Source of the DNA: a virus
Strand: one strand, 5' to 3'
Virus record (IMG/VR): IMGVR_UViG_3300033233_000010
Coordinates: 57,784-121,783 of that record
Length of the DNA: 64,000 nt
Both the position numbers and the translations under genes were made by a program. Below are positions 17,989 to 25,639 of the stretch, in pieces (within the stretch, counting starts at the first letter, position 1; the number at the start of each line of letters is the position of its first letter). The notes beneath the pieces are model-generated. The model did not search any database and was not told the DNA's origin. It saw only the letters and a program-made list of their open reading frames with translations.

Positions 17989-18981
17989 CTACTTCGCCTC
18001 CCACTTGGGGAGTTCGGCGGCGAGGGCGGAACACAGGATCTCGTCGATCTTCATCGACTCGCCCTTGCACGCCGCGACGGCGCGCTTGATGAAGGACGCC
18101 AGCTCGGGCGACTCGTTGACGACGAGGTGGAGCTTCTCGTTTTGGTTGAAGAACAGGTACCCGTGCTCGACGGTGTCCGCCGACTGGAGGAGCACTTCCT
18201 CCTCAGCCGTCTTGAGCGCAGTGAGGAGGTTCTTGCGGTCCCTCACCTCCTTCTTTTTGTCCTTCTCGCCGTCGGTCGCCGGCCCGTCGTAGTCGCCGTT
18301 GCCGCCGCCCTCGCCATCGGCACCAGCACCGTCGCTCCTCCCGGCGACGCCCTCGTTGTCCTTCACCGCCTCGTTCTTGCGGAGGGACTTGAGGAGGTCG
18401 CCCTTGATGAGCATCTTGTTGCGCGCCGCTTCGAGCTGGATGTTGTGCTTCTCGGTGAGCGAGCGCTCCAGGTCGGCGTACTTCTGCGCGTTCACCCGAC
18501 CTCGGATGTGGTTGCGCTTCACCGACCACATCTTGAGCGTGGCCTCGTCAGCACCGATGAGGTGTTTCTTGACAACGCACGGCACTTCCTTCCACGCGAG
18601 CGAGTGGCAGGCGCGAACGCGGTGCTCGCCGCCGAGGACGAGGAAGCTGCCGGGGTCGTCGAGCGACGGAACGATGTCGCAGGGCTCATCGAAGCCGCCG
18701 TCTTCGATCTCCGCGACCAGCTCGGAGAACTCGGCATCGGTCATCTCGTTCACGTTCCAGCTCGTGAAGAGGAGCTTCTCGATCGGAACGAGGATGGCAC
18801 CTTCCCACTTTTTGAAGTCGGCGCCGGGAGCCGCCGTGGCGGCGGCTTCGGGGGTAGGCGGCACGGTCTCGGCGCTTTCGGAGACCGAGGCGGGCGCCAG
18901 CTCGGTCGCCGTCGCGGTCTGTGCCAACTCAGCGCCGTCGACGTGATCGACCGACTCCGTCTTCGCCTTCTTCTTCGCCAT
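17989..18981 (-). CDS. ParB/sulfiredoxin-like domain protein
   Basis: A 330-residue protein. The ATG at 18981 was chosen because GGAGG lies 5 bp upstream. After a Thr/Ala/Glu-rich N-terminus, residues about 65-150 contain a ParB-type domain (ILVPIEKLLFTSWNVNEMTD, FLVLGGEHRVRACHSLAWKE), with the GGEHRxxA box that binds CTP or acts as nuclease in family members. A Gly/Asp/Lys-rich linker and a helical C-terminus follow. Phage ParB-like proteins often sit near terminase and methyltransferase genes, as here. The role may be DNA binding, nicking or modification. Confidence 0.7.
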   Translation of the reverse strand: MAKKKAKTESVDHVDGAELAQTATATELAPASVSESAETVPPTPEAAATAAPGADFKKWEGAILVPIEKLLFTSWNVNEMTDAEFSELVAEIEDGGFDEPCDIVPSLDDPGSFLVLGGEHRVRACHSLAWKEVPCVVKKHLIGADEATLKMWSVKRNHIRGRVNAQKYADLERSLTEKHNIQLEAARNKMLIKGDLLKSLRKNEAVKDNEGVAGRSDGAGADGEGGGNGDYDGPATDGEKDKKKEVRDRKNLLTALKTAEEEVLLQSADTVEHGYLFFNQNEKLHLVVNESPELASFIKRAVAACKGESMKIDEILCSALAAELPKWEAK

Positions 18982-18987
18982 CTGGGC

Positions 18988-19003
18988 CTCCGGTAAGCCG
19001 GAG
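18988..19003 (-). promoter_or_regulatory. Hairpin sequestering the ribosome site of the ParB-like gene
   Basis: Minus-strand CTCCGG and CCGGAG form a 6-bp stem with a four-base loop. The 3' arm contains most of the GGAGG ribosome site used by the ATG at 18981, so folding could repress translation. It is in the 51-bp gap between two genes. Confidence 0.35.
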
Positions 19004-19032
19004 ACCAAGTTACCACAGGCGGATAACCCGGC

Positions 19033-19599
19033 CTAGTCGGGCTTCAAGCTCGCGATGGCCCCGACAACTCCTTCGGCCTCCTCGAAGGAGATGATGCGCT
19101 CACGGCCTTCGAGGCACGCGCGCTCCTCACCGAGAACAGCCCTTGGACAGCCAGCGCCGAGATAAGCGCCGTAGATGATGAGCGAGCTTCGCCGCTCGGG
19201 CAGATAGACCTCCACCTTGCGATCGAGGAGCGTCGAGAAGAGATCGACCGAGCCGCAGGCCGTACCGTCGGTGTTCTTGCCGACGTAGACGACCGTGTTG
19301 GCCTGCCCGCACAGGTACGCGAGACCGGGAGCCCTGTAGTTTTGCGGCCAACATACGAACGCCACGTCGAGCTTGGGCTCGATGGGCGTCAGGTCGGCGA
19401 AGTAGCAGCGCCGCTGCTCGATGCGCGCAGCGGCGACCATCGGCATCCGTTCCTTGTCGACGGCGACAACTCGGGCGGCGCCGAGTCGGGCGAGCATGCG
19501 CGTCTCGATGCACATCCCCGCTCCCAGGTCGTGAACCCTTCGCCCTTTGACGTAGGGCCAAAGCGCTTTGACCTGCGCCTTGGAGAGTCGGCTGGACAC
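19033..19599 (-). CDS. Class I SAM-dependent methyltransferase
   Basis: A 188-residue protein with a GTG start. VHDLGAGMCIETRMLARLGA (about residues 22-41) is methyltransferase motif I, and VVAVDKERM the acidic end of strand 2. PKLDVAFVCWPQNY sits where the substrate-binding motif IV lies; it has no classical (D/N)PP(Y/F) tetrapeptide, so small-molecule or RNA substrates are as likely as DNA. It is close to the end of the Prodigal-length core of the fold. It lies among regulatory genes between the ParB-like and sigma-like proteins. Confidence 0.65.
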   Translation of the reverse strand: MSSRLSKAQVKALWPYVKGRRVHDLGAGMCIETRMLARLGAARVVAVDKERMPMVAAARIEQRRCYFADLTPIEPKLDVAFVCWPQNYRAPGLAYLCGQANTVVYVGKNTDGTACGSVDLFSTLLDRKVEVYLPERRSSLIIYGAYLGAGCPRAVLGEERACLEGRERIISFEEAEGVVGAIASLKPD

Positions 19600-19609
19600 G
19601 TCGATCTCC

Positions 19610-20023
19610 TCACGCGAGCGGCTCGCTTGGACCCTCCGGCTTCGGAACTTCGAGCCTCTCGTACGACTTCTTCGTCGCCGCCCACACCTTTTCGGCGTCG
19701 GCGGCTGAGAGGTTGGCCTTGAGGACGCCCTGCGACGGCGCGGAGCACGCCTCGCCGGTTTCGACCGTGATGGGCTTCCGGTCCGACATGGGGATCGCGT
19801 TGATCCCCTCGACTTTCATAGCGATGAGCAGCTCTTGTCGGAGCGCCTTCGCCTTGATGTCAGCCTCGCGGAAGGCGTCGACGGCCTGCGCCGTCTCGAC
19901 CGCCTTCTGCAAGAGGATAGGGCTCGGTCCCTTGGGCTTGGCCGCGACGGGCGCCTGCGATACGCCAGCCGTGGCCGCGGCGACGATGTTGCTGAGATCG
20001 AGTTTCGGGGCCTTCTCGCTCAC
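19610..20023 (-). CDS. Hypothetical protein coupled to sigma-like gene
   Basis: A 137-residue protein with a GTG start that overlaps the stop of the upstream sigma-like gene as GTGA. It has an Ala/Pro-rich N-terminus and a helical middle (LQKAVETAQAVDAFREADIK). A beta section follows with PITVETGEACSAPSQGVLKA. No family recognised. Coupling suggests it is made in step with the sigma-like protein. Confidence 0.5.
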   Translation of the reverse strand: MSEKAPKLDLSNIVAAATAGVSQAPVAAKPKGPSPILLQKAVETAQAVDAFREADIKAKALRQELLIAMKVEGINAIPMSDRKPITVETGEACSAPSQGVLKANLSAADAEKVWAATKKSYERLEVPKPEGPSEPLA

Positions 20024-21489
20024 TCGTCGCTCCCATCACTCCACCCGAAGGACTCGTAGCTCACGAGCTGGTCGCGGAGCGCGTCGAGGACCACCTGAAT
20101 CCGCGTGTTGAGAGCTGTGCCGGAGAGATGGAGCGCCTTGCCGACCGCCTTCCGACCGAGGCCCTCGATCAGAAGCAGGCGTGCGATCGTGCGGTCGTCG
20201 TCGGAGCCGAGGGTTGTGAGCGCGTTGCCCACGTCGAGCGCGATCGCCTCGCGGCGAGCGGCGTCCTGCGTCGCGGCCCCGCACTTCTGCGGAGCCTTGG
20301 TCGCGTAGGTTGTCGCGTAGGGCTCGTAGGACTCCTGTCCCGTGCTGGGCTCTCCCACGAGATCGAGCGAGGTAGCGCCCGACCGCCACCCGTCGGGGCC
20401 CTTGAGCACCCCCTCGGCGCGATCCGCCTTCGTACGGACCTGGAGGGCGCGCATCACCGACCACCCACAGTGAGTCGAGAGAGCGGCTTGCTCCTTGTGG
20501 TCGGGGTCCCATGTGGTCACGGCGCGGAAGATCGCGGCGTCGCGAGCCGCGCGCGCGGCCTCCTCGGCGTGCTGCTTGCCGCCGCGCATCGTTTCGTGCC
20601 GGACGCGCTTCGCCACCCACACGCCGTAGTGGGGCGCGACCCGGGCCATGATCCGAGTAAGGGCCTCAGACGAGCCGTCGCCGTTGGCCTGGACGTAGGC
20701 CGAGTCGACGATGTCGTCGACTCTACGAAGAAGCGCCTCGAAGCGACCGAAGCCGAACCGGGTCTTGACGACCTGACTCGTGAGGGTACGTGCCTTCAAC
20801 TCCGTGACGAGCTGGTCGACGTTCAGCCGCGTGAAGCTCCGCGCCACGAGCGCGGCGGAGAGTTTCGCCTGCGCCGCGGCAAGGCGCTCCTGAGTCTGCC
20901 CGAGCTTGCCGTCGTCCCGCTCTTGGGCCGCGGCAAGACGCTCCTTGGCAACGCCGACCGCGTTCTCCCAAGCCGCTACACGCTTGCAGCGGTTTCGGAG
21001 CGCCTTCAACCCGCGCCGGAGGTGGACCGCGATGCCGCGCTTCGGCACGAACGGGGCTCGCGTGAGCGGTCCGTGGGCGTCGACCGCGACCGCGGTGCCG
21101 CTCGGAATCAGCGCCGCCGTCGGCTCCTTGGTCGCCGTCGCTTCGGGCTCGGGCGTCTTCTCGGGAGCCTCGTGGGCCTCGGAGGTTTCGGAGGTTTCGG
21201 AGGTTTCGGCCTTGGCGGCATCCTTGCCCTTGCCCTTGCCCTTGCCGGGCTTCTTGGGCGCCTTGGGCGTCTTGGGCGTCTTCCGCCGCTTGTCCCGCAC
21301 CTTGTCGCACTCGTAGCACCGGGGCTGACGAGTGGGGAGCGCGCGGAGCGTTTGGCACTTGTCGCAGGTCTCGTCCCACGGCTTGTGCTTCTTGCAGTGG
21401 CCCCACCGCGGGGCGAAGTCGGAGTAGCGGTCCTTTTCTTGGCCGCAGACTCCGGCGCACGTCTTGTTCGGTCCCACCTTGATCGGCAC
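20020..21489 (-). CDS. Sigma-70-like factor with N-terminal zinc finger
   Basis: A 489-residue protein with a GTG start behind AAGGGAGAG. Residues 10-70 hold paired cysteines (CAGVCGQ, CDKCQTL, CYECDK), likely one or two zinc fingers, followed by a Lys/Ser/Glu-rich linker. Residues about 300-380 (AAIFRAVTTWDPDHKEQAAL, THCGWSVMRALQVRTKAD) resemble sigma-70 region 2, with the promoter-melting face of the primary sigma factors. Residues about 430-480 (DDRTIARLLLIEGLGRKAVG, ALNTRIQVVLDALRDQL) resemble the region 4 helix-turn-helix. It probably acts as a phage transcription factor. A near-consensus sigma-70 promoter precedes it. Confidence 0.6.
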   Translation of the reverse strand: MPIKVGPNKTCAGVCGQEKDRYSDFAPRWGHCKKHKPWDETCDKCQTLRALPTRQPRCYECDKVRDKRRKTPKTPKAPKKPGKGKGKGKDAAKAETSETSETSEAHEAPEKTPEPEATATKEPTAALIPSGTAVAVDAHGPLTRAPFVPKRGIAVHLRRGLKALRNRCKRVAAWENAVGVAKERLAAAQERDDGKLGQTQERLAAAQAKLSAALVARSFTRLNVDQLVTELKARTLTSQVVKTRFGFGRFEALLRRVDDIVDSAYVQANGDGSSEALTRIMARVAPHYGVWVAKRVRHETMRGGKQHAEEAARAARDAAIFRAVTTWDPDHKEQAALSTHCGWSVMRALQVRTKADRAEGVLKGPDGWRSGATSLDLVGEPSTGQESYEPYATTYATKAPQKCGAATQDAARREAIALDVGNALTTLGSDDDRTIARLLLIEGLGRKAVGKALHLSGTALNTRIQVVLDALRDQLVSYESFGWSDGSDE

Positions 21490-21533
21490 GCGGCGCTCTC
21501 CCTTCGTTGGTCGTGGTATGGACTGGCAGCTAC

Positions 21534-21562
21534 TTTATACCTCGACGTGGGGAGCTTGTCTA
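21534..21562 (-). promoter_or_regulatory. Sigma-70-type promoter of the sigma-like gene
   Basis: On the minus strand TAGACA (21562-21557), a 17-bp spacer and TATAAA (21539-21534) match bacterial sigma-70 consensus well (5/6 and 5/6). The gene starts 45 bp downstream of the -10. It is the best host-type promoter noted in the window, suggesting early expression of the phage sigma-like protein. An inverted repeat AACACGC / GCGTGTT lies just upstream (about 21585-21608) and could be an operator. Confidence 0.6.
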
Positions 21563-21613
21563 TCCGCTTTCTGTTTTTCCTCAACACGCTACAAGATGCG
21601 CGTGTTACACAGC

Positions 21614-21880
21614 TTACGTTACTGACTCCGGTTTATCCGCATCGTCTTCCCCGAAGAGCCTGAGCTGACGCGGGTCGTCCGCCGCTTCCGAGTCTCCTCC
21701 GAGGGCTTCGACGGCAAGGCCGAGGAGAAGGCTGACGCCGGTACCCATGAGCCGGAGGACGCGGTCCTTGCTGAGTGGCGTCTCTCCGGTCGCTTCGTGC
21801 AGGAGTCCATTCACGGTGTTCAGCGCCGCCACGTAGTCGATACGGCGAGCGTCGTCGTCGCCGAAGATGCCGCGGATCAC
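21614..21880 (-). CDS. Small hypothetical protein
   Basis: An 88-residue protein. The GTG start (21880) overlaps the stop of the uracil-DNA glycosylase gene as GTGA. It is mostly helical (AALNTVNGLLHEATGETPLS, GTGVSLLLGLAVEALGG) and ends in an acidic tail. The sequence PRQLRLFGEDD repeats the end of the upstream protein (QQKLRLFGESTG); this QxRLFGE tail could be a clamp-binding (PIP-like, QLxLF) peptide. This is notable since the phage encodes its own DnaN. Confidence 0.5.
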   Translation of the reverse strand: MIRGIFGDDDARRIDYVAALNTVNGLLHEATGETPLSKDRVLRLMGTGVSLLLGLAVEALGGDSEAADDPRQLRLFGEDDADKPESVT

Positions 21881-22599
21881 CCGGTGGACTCGCCGAAGAG
21901 CCTGAGCTTCTGCTGGAAGGTCGGCGGAGCTACTGGCCGGACTTCGTGCAGGTCGAGGAGTGGGGCCGGCTCCCCCTGGAGTTTCGCCGCCGCGTACGTC
22001 TTGATCGTCTTGAGCAGCTGGACGCACAGAGCTTCCTCCCGTGGATTCTTCGACCGGAGAATGTACGCGGGGTGGAACATGACCCCGATCCGCGCCTCGC
22101 CGAAGAGGTCCCGGCGCCGACACACTCGTCCTACCCACGGCTCGAAGGGCGAGGCCATTTCGGCAGTTCCGGGCAGGAGAACATGCTGGAGCGCCTGCTT
22201 CCCGGCGAGCAAGATGACGAGAGGGTTCACGATCTTGAGCTGCTCGTGGAGGAAGGGGCGGCACTTCTCGACCGGAAGCGGCGTACCGCCCCTCGCACCC
22301 TCGGGGAACTTGTTGTCCTCGGGCCGGCATTTCAACAGGTTGGAGATATAGATGTGCTCGCGGTCGATCCCGGCGGCGCGAAGCCACTCATTCAGCTTGC
22401 GACCGGCGTTGCCGACGAACGGCTCGCCCTCGCGGTCCTCGTGCTGACCGGGTGCCTCACCGATCAGGAAGATCGACGCGTTCGCGCTGCCCACTCCAGG
22501 GACCGCGTTCGTGCGGTAGCCCGAGAGCGGGCAGCGCGTACACATCTTGATGTCCCGCTCCAGCTCGTAGAGCGGGTTCTTCCCGACCGGCGTGACCAC
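21877..22599 (-). CDS. Uracil-DNA glycosylase, family 4
   Basis: A 240-residue DNA repair enzyme with a GTG start. IFLIGEAPGQHEDREGEPFV is the family's catalytic-site motif (GEAPGxxED), and MFHPAYILR the motif that contacts DNA. CTRCPL near the N-terminus and two later cysteines (LKCRP, GRVCRR) fit the 4Fe-4S site of family 4/5 enzymes. It removes uracil from DNA. The C-terminus QQKLRLFGE fits a sliding-clamp-binding peptide (QLxLF), matching the window's own DnaN. It overlaps the stop of the upstream gene by one base. Confidence 0.85.
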   Translation of the reverse strand: MVTPVGKNPLYELERDIKMCTRCPLSGYRTNAVPGVGSANASIFLIGEAPGQHEDREGEPFVGNAGRKLNEWLRAAGIDREHIYISNLLKCRPEDNKFPEGARGGTPLPVEKCRPFLHEQLKIVNPLVILLAGKQALQHVLLPGTAEMASPFEPWVGRVCRRRDLFGEARIGVMFHPAYILRSKNPREEALCVQLLKTIKTYAAAKLQGEPAPLLDLHEVRPVAPPTFQQKLRLFGESTG

Positions 22600-22994
22600 T
22601 ACGCCTCCGTGATGTTGACGCGGGTCTGCTCGACCTTCTCGATCTTCGCGTTGAACTGGAACTCGTCGCTGATCGCGATGACGGCGAGCCGCTTGTTGTT
22701 GTAGTCGTTCGCGTTCTTACCCTTCTGGAGCGCCGCCTTCACAGCCGGCTTGTAGGCGGTCTTCACACGATCGTTCTTGCCGGGCTCGATGCCTTCGGGC
22801 TTCGGCAGCTCGTTCCACACGCGGAGCCCGGTCTTCGGGTCCTTCGTGACGGAGACGAGCGTGATCTCAGCCTGCTTGGGCGGCTTCTTGGTCCTCTTCG
22901 GCGCCGTCGCCGTGCCCGTCGCGGGGGCTCCCGTGGGCGCCGGGCTGGTCGGCGTCGTCGTCGCTTCCTTGGGATTCGTCGTCGGGGTGCTCAT
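22599..22994 (-). CDS. Hypothetical protein starting inside upstream gene
   Basis: A 131-residue protein. The ATG at 22994 was preferred (AAGGA upstream). Its first 43 codons overlap, in another frame, the C-terminal tail of the gene at 22867-24009. The N-terminus is Thr/Pro/Ala-rich (TTTPTSPAPTGAPATGTA). The C-terminal 85 residues look folded (AEITLVSVTKDPKTGLRVW, KRLAVIAISDEFQFNAKIEK). No family recognised. It is next to the glycosylase in the repair block. Confidence 0.5.
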   Translation of the reverse strand: MSTPTTNPKEATTTPTSPAPTGAPATGTATAPKRTKKPPKQAEITLVSVTKDPKTGLRVWNELPKPEGIEPGKNDRVKTAYKPAVKAALQKGKNANDYNNKRLAVIAISDEFQFNAKIEKVEQTRVNITEA

Positions 22995-24009
22995 GATCGT
23001 CTTCTTCCTTCTCGGTGGTGGTGGTTGGAACAGCGGCTCCGTTGAACAGCGACGGATGCTCCTCGATCGCCCGAGTGAGCACATCCGCCGCCTCCTTGGA
23101 CTTGATCCAGACGAACTTGCCGCCGAAGACCTTCTCGTACATCGCGAGGTAGAACTCGACGCGCGAGCTGGCCTTCTGCTCCTTCGTGAGCCTGGCGTTC
23201 AGGAACTCCAGAGCGATGTAGTTGAGGCAGCGCCCGTCGGACATCTCTCGCGGGTCGGCGCGGCGCACCTCGTCCACGGCCTGCTTGAAGAAAGTCGCCT
23301 GCTCCTTCGTGACCTTGTAGTAGAGGGTCACCATCTCGGGGGGCAGCACCTCCGCGGAGCGTGGCTCATGGTCGTCCCTCGGGGGGCGGCGCCGGTCAGG
23401 CGAGTGGCCGCTTGCACTCAGCCCACTCCGTTCGCTCGGAAGCGCACCGCCGCCGCCCCCCGGGATGTCATCGAAGCCGCCCTCGCCGGAGAGGTCGTCG
23501 TTGTCCTCTTGGACCTCGCGCTTTTCGGTCGGCACACCGGCGTCGGTGAGCGACTGGAGCGCCTCGGGTGTCGGGTTCTTCGCCACGGCGATCTGGACGA
23601 GGAAGTCGCGCTGCGAGAGAGTCCGCGCCTTGGTGAGCCAGTCCTGCGCGTTCGACTCGTTGATCACTCCGAGCATCTCGAACGCCCGCGTGTATCCGAC
23701 GCCTTCGAGCTGTTCGGTGCGGAGGTTCAGCTCCTTCACGAACTTCGTCCAGATGCGCCTGACGCGGTAGCCGCGGACGATCGAGATGCCGAGTCCGTTC
23801 TCGCACCAGTCGTCGAACGTGTTGAAGCCCTTCTCGACGAAGAGCCGCCGGTGGAATATCTGGTACAGCTCGCGACCGAGCCCGATGTAGGCGGTGTCGA
23901 TCACCTTCTTGAGCTGATGAGCGCGCTCGAAGACCGCATCCGTCGAGTCGAAGGCGTTCGACTTCGGCGGCGTCGGTGGCGTGATCGTGAAGTCCTCCGG
24001 CTCGCTCAT
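22867..24009 (-). CDS. Hypothetical replication/repair-cluster protein
   Basis: A 380-residue protein, not recognised by family. Residues 25-170 are helical (AHQLKKVIDTAYIGLGRELY, FDDWCENGLGISIVRGYRVR), similar in layout to DNA-binding helical domains that select sites by 'tyrosine-arginine' motifs. A Gly/Asp-rich linker and a second helical part (LYYKVTKEQATFFKQAVDEV) follow. The last 45 residues are extremely acidic and overlap the next gene for 128 bp in another frame. A GGTAAGA element sits 8 bp before the ATG. Confidence 0.5.
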   Translation of the reverse strand: MSEPEDFTITPPTPPKSNAFDSTDAVFERAHQLKKVIDTAYIGLGRELYQIFHRRLFVEKGFNTFDDWCENGLGISIVRGYRVRRIWTKFVKELNLRTEQLEGVGYTRAFEMLGVINESNAQDWLTKARTLSQRDFLVQIAVAKNPTPEALQSLTDAGVPTEKREVQEDNDDLSGEGGFDDIPGGGGGALPSERSGLSASGHSPDRRRPPRDDHEPRSAEVLPPEMVTLYYKVTKEQATFFKQAVDEVRRADPREMSDGRCLNYIALEFLNARLTKEQKASSRVEFYLAMYEKVFGGKFVWIKSKEAADVLTRAIEEHPSLFNGAAVPTTTTEKEEDDHEHPDDESQGSDDDADQPGAHGSPRDGHGDGAEEDQEAAQAG

Positions 24010-24016
24010 GCCCTAC

Positions 24017-24039
24017 GTCTTACCACGCACTCACGTCGG
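24017..24039 (-). promoter_or_regulatory. GGTAGAA-type promoter-like element (variant)
   Basis: The minus-strand sequence has CCGACG, then GGTAAGA 8 bp before the ATG of the gene at 22867-24009. It is a diverged relative of the three better copies at 40627, 50175 and 56225. The spacing suits a leaderless message. Confidence 0.35.
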
Positions 24040-24657
24040 CGACCCCGACTGCGGAAGAACGACCTCGGTAACCGTGACCCGGAGCGGGTGCTGGTCGAGG
24101 AGAGCATCGAGATCGAGCTTGCTGGCGAGGATCGCAGCACCTCCGGCATCGACGACGTGCGTGATCATCGAGTAGCCGCCGTGCTTTGTGGTCGTGGCCT
24201 TCTTCTTCGCCTTCGGCCAATCGGAGAAGGTCGGAAAGATGCCCTTGAGCGCCTTGGCGAGCTTGGGCTTCTTCGCCTTCCGGCTCCCGCACAGCTCGAA
24301 CTTGATGTCCTCGGGGTGGAAGATGAGGAATGGGAGACCGCGCCTGCGCGAGATCGCGTGCATGGCCCCGAAGGCACACGCGATCTGGCGCGTCGCCTGC
24401 GCGTTGCGAAGGCTCGGCGTGCGCTCTGACGCGACCACATCCGGCTTGAAGTCGTCGAGCGCGAGTACGAACTCGGCCTCGATCAGCTCCAGCCGCCGAA
24501 GATCGTCTTCGTACTGGCCCTCCGACCCTTCGTTCCCCTTCTCGGTGAGGATGAGCCGGGAGAACTCGGCCTTCACCCCGGGCGACAGCCGGGTGATCCC
24601 GAAGAGCCCGATGTTGGCGAACCCGGGGTCGACTCCCAGGACACGGATGCGGCTCAT
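24031..24657 (-). CDS. ruvC: RuvC-like Holliday junction resolvase
   Basis: A 208-residue protein; the ATG at 24657 overlaps the stop of the small membrane protein as ATGA. RIRVLGVDPGFANIGLFGI at the N-terminus is the RuvC/RNase-H strand carrying the first catalytic Asp. KPDVVASERTPSLRNAQATR holds the second acidic residue (E), and HVVDAGGAAILASKLDL the C-terminal acidic site with D and A/G spacing like DAxDALAxAL of RuvC. It probably resolves branched recombination intermediates before packaging. It belongs to the recombination block with RecA and the nucleases. Confidence 0.75.
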   Translation of the reverse strand: MSRIRVLGVDPGFANIGLFGITRLSPGVKAEFSRLILTEKGNEGSEGQYEDDLRRLELIEAEFVLALDDFKPDVVASERTPSLRNAQATRQIACAFGAMHAISRRRGLPFLIFHPEDIKFELCGSRKAKKPKLAKALKGIFPTFSDWPKAKKKATTTKHGGYSMITHVVDAGGAAILASKLDLDALLDQHPLRVTVTEVVLPQSGSPT

Positions 24658-24761
24658 GGGTGGAAAGCCCATCCGAGCAGGAAGCCGACGAACACGAGCA
24701 GGAGCGTGAAGATCCACGCCCCGACCGGGTCGTTCTTGTAGGCGCCGAGGAGCCGGTTCAC
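24654..24761 (-). CDS. 35-residue single-pass membrane protein
   Basis: A very short gene with a GTG start that overlaps the stop of the upstream nuclease gene as GTGA, and a stop that overlaps the RuvC start as ATGA. It reads MNRLLGAYKNDPVGAWIF and then a hydrophobic helix (TLLLVFVGFLLGWAFHP). The double coupling, the clean transmembrane segment and the lack of another gene in this 100-bp gap support it. Function unknown; small phage membrane proteins are often host-interfering. Confidence 0.55.
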   Translation of the reverse strand: MNRLLGAYKNDPVGAWIFTLLLVFVGFLLGWAFHP

Positions 24762-25618
24762 GCGACCGCCAGCGCGTCGTAGATGGCCCAGAAATCGACG
24801 AGCTTCTCTTTGATGCCAGCCCACCGCTTGTCATCGAACTCGGCGTGGTAGACTTTCACGCGCGGAAGCCCGGTTGGCCTGAGCCGGCCATCGGACCACT
24901 TCCACTTCGTCTGCTTGCCCTTGTCGACGTAGATGAACATCACTTCGCGCAGGCCGCTGCCGTGCATGTAGACGTGCGTCTGGTCGAGGTGGTCTCCGTC
25001 GGGAGCGGTGAGCTTGTCCCACGAGTCGGAGGATGCCGACTTGATTTCGAGGATTGCCTTCGGCGGAGCGTGCGGGTCGCTCCCGGCGAGGAGACCATCG
25101 GAGTGCCCGCGGATGCGCAGTTCTCGGTCGATGTAGAGCGTCTCCTCGAACTCGAATCGGGTCTGACCGCAGCCTGCGCATGTCCACGGCATCACACCGT
25201 CGCGGTCCCAGTCGCATCGCACGCAGCGCCACGTCCCCCAGAGCCGGCGCATCGGCCCGAGGTAGTTGTCGCGCCATAGCTGGTGGATCGCGTGCCCGAG
25301 GTCGTAGGTCATCAGCTCAGCGGCCACCGGCTTCTCGGTGAAGGCGATGTCGAACTCGGCGCGCGTGCGCAGCTCGCCGAGCTTGAACGTCGCGGCGAGC
25401 ACCTTGGAGAGCGCGCTCGCGCGAAGGCACCCGTCCTCGATCGGCGGTTTGCGCTCGTCGCCGCGGCTGCGCCCGACGTAGGCGCAGACCTCGTCGTAGA
25501 AGGTCTCGGCCTTGTCCTTCGGCTTGGGAGCCGTCGCCGTCGTTACCAGCGGTGGGATCGCCGACGGTGATGAGTCGAGAGACTTGATCACCGTCTTCAT
25601 CACGTCGGAGAGATCCAC
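24758..25618 (-). CDS. PD-(D/E)XK nuclease, Cas4/RecB-like
   Basis: A 286-residue protein. The GTG at 25618 was chosen because AGGAG lies 8 bp upstream (a TTG two codons earlier is too close). The nuclease core shows RIRGHSDGLLAG (metal-binding Asp), KAILEIKSASSDSWDKL (E-x-K) and DHLDQTHVYMHG (Q..Y motif), as in RecB/Cas4-type nucleases. CVRCDWDRDG and CAGCGQT form a zinc-binding pair inserted before the core. It probably trims DNA ends in recombination or host DNA breakdown. Confidence 0.7.
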   Translation of the reverse strand: MDLSDVMKTVIKSLDSSPSAIPPLVTTATAPKPKDKAETFYDEVCAYVGRSRGDERKPPIEDGCLRASALSKVLAATFKLGELRTRAEFDIAFTEKPVAAELMTYDLGHAIHQLWRDNYLGPMRRLWGTWRCVRCDWDRDGVMPWTCAGCGQTRFEFEETLYIDRELRIRGHSDGLLAGSDPHAPPKAILEIKSASSDSWDKLTAPDGDHLDQTHVYMHGSGLREVMFIYVDKGKQTKWKWSDGRLRPTGLPRVKVYHAEFDDKRWAGIKEKLVDFWAIYDALAVA

Positions 25619-25639
25619 GCGCAAGGCTCCTCTTGGTGG

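Noticed and set aside
20906-21316. Repeats of EVSEVSEV type in the plus-strand frame
   Set aside because: The real repeat is the ETSETSETSE linker of the minus-strand sigma-like protein; the plus frame is a shadow.
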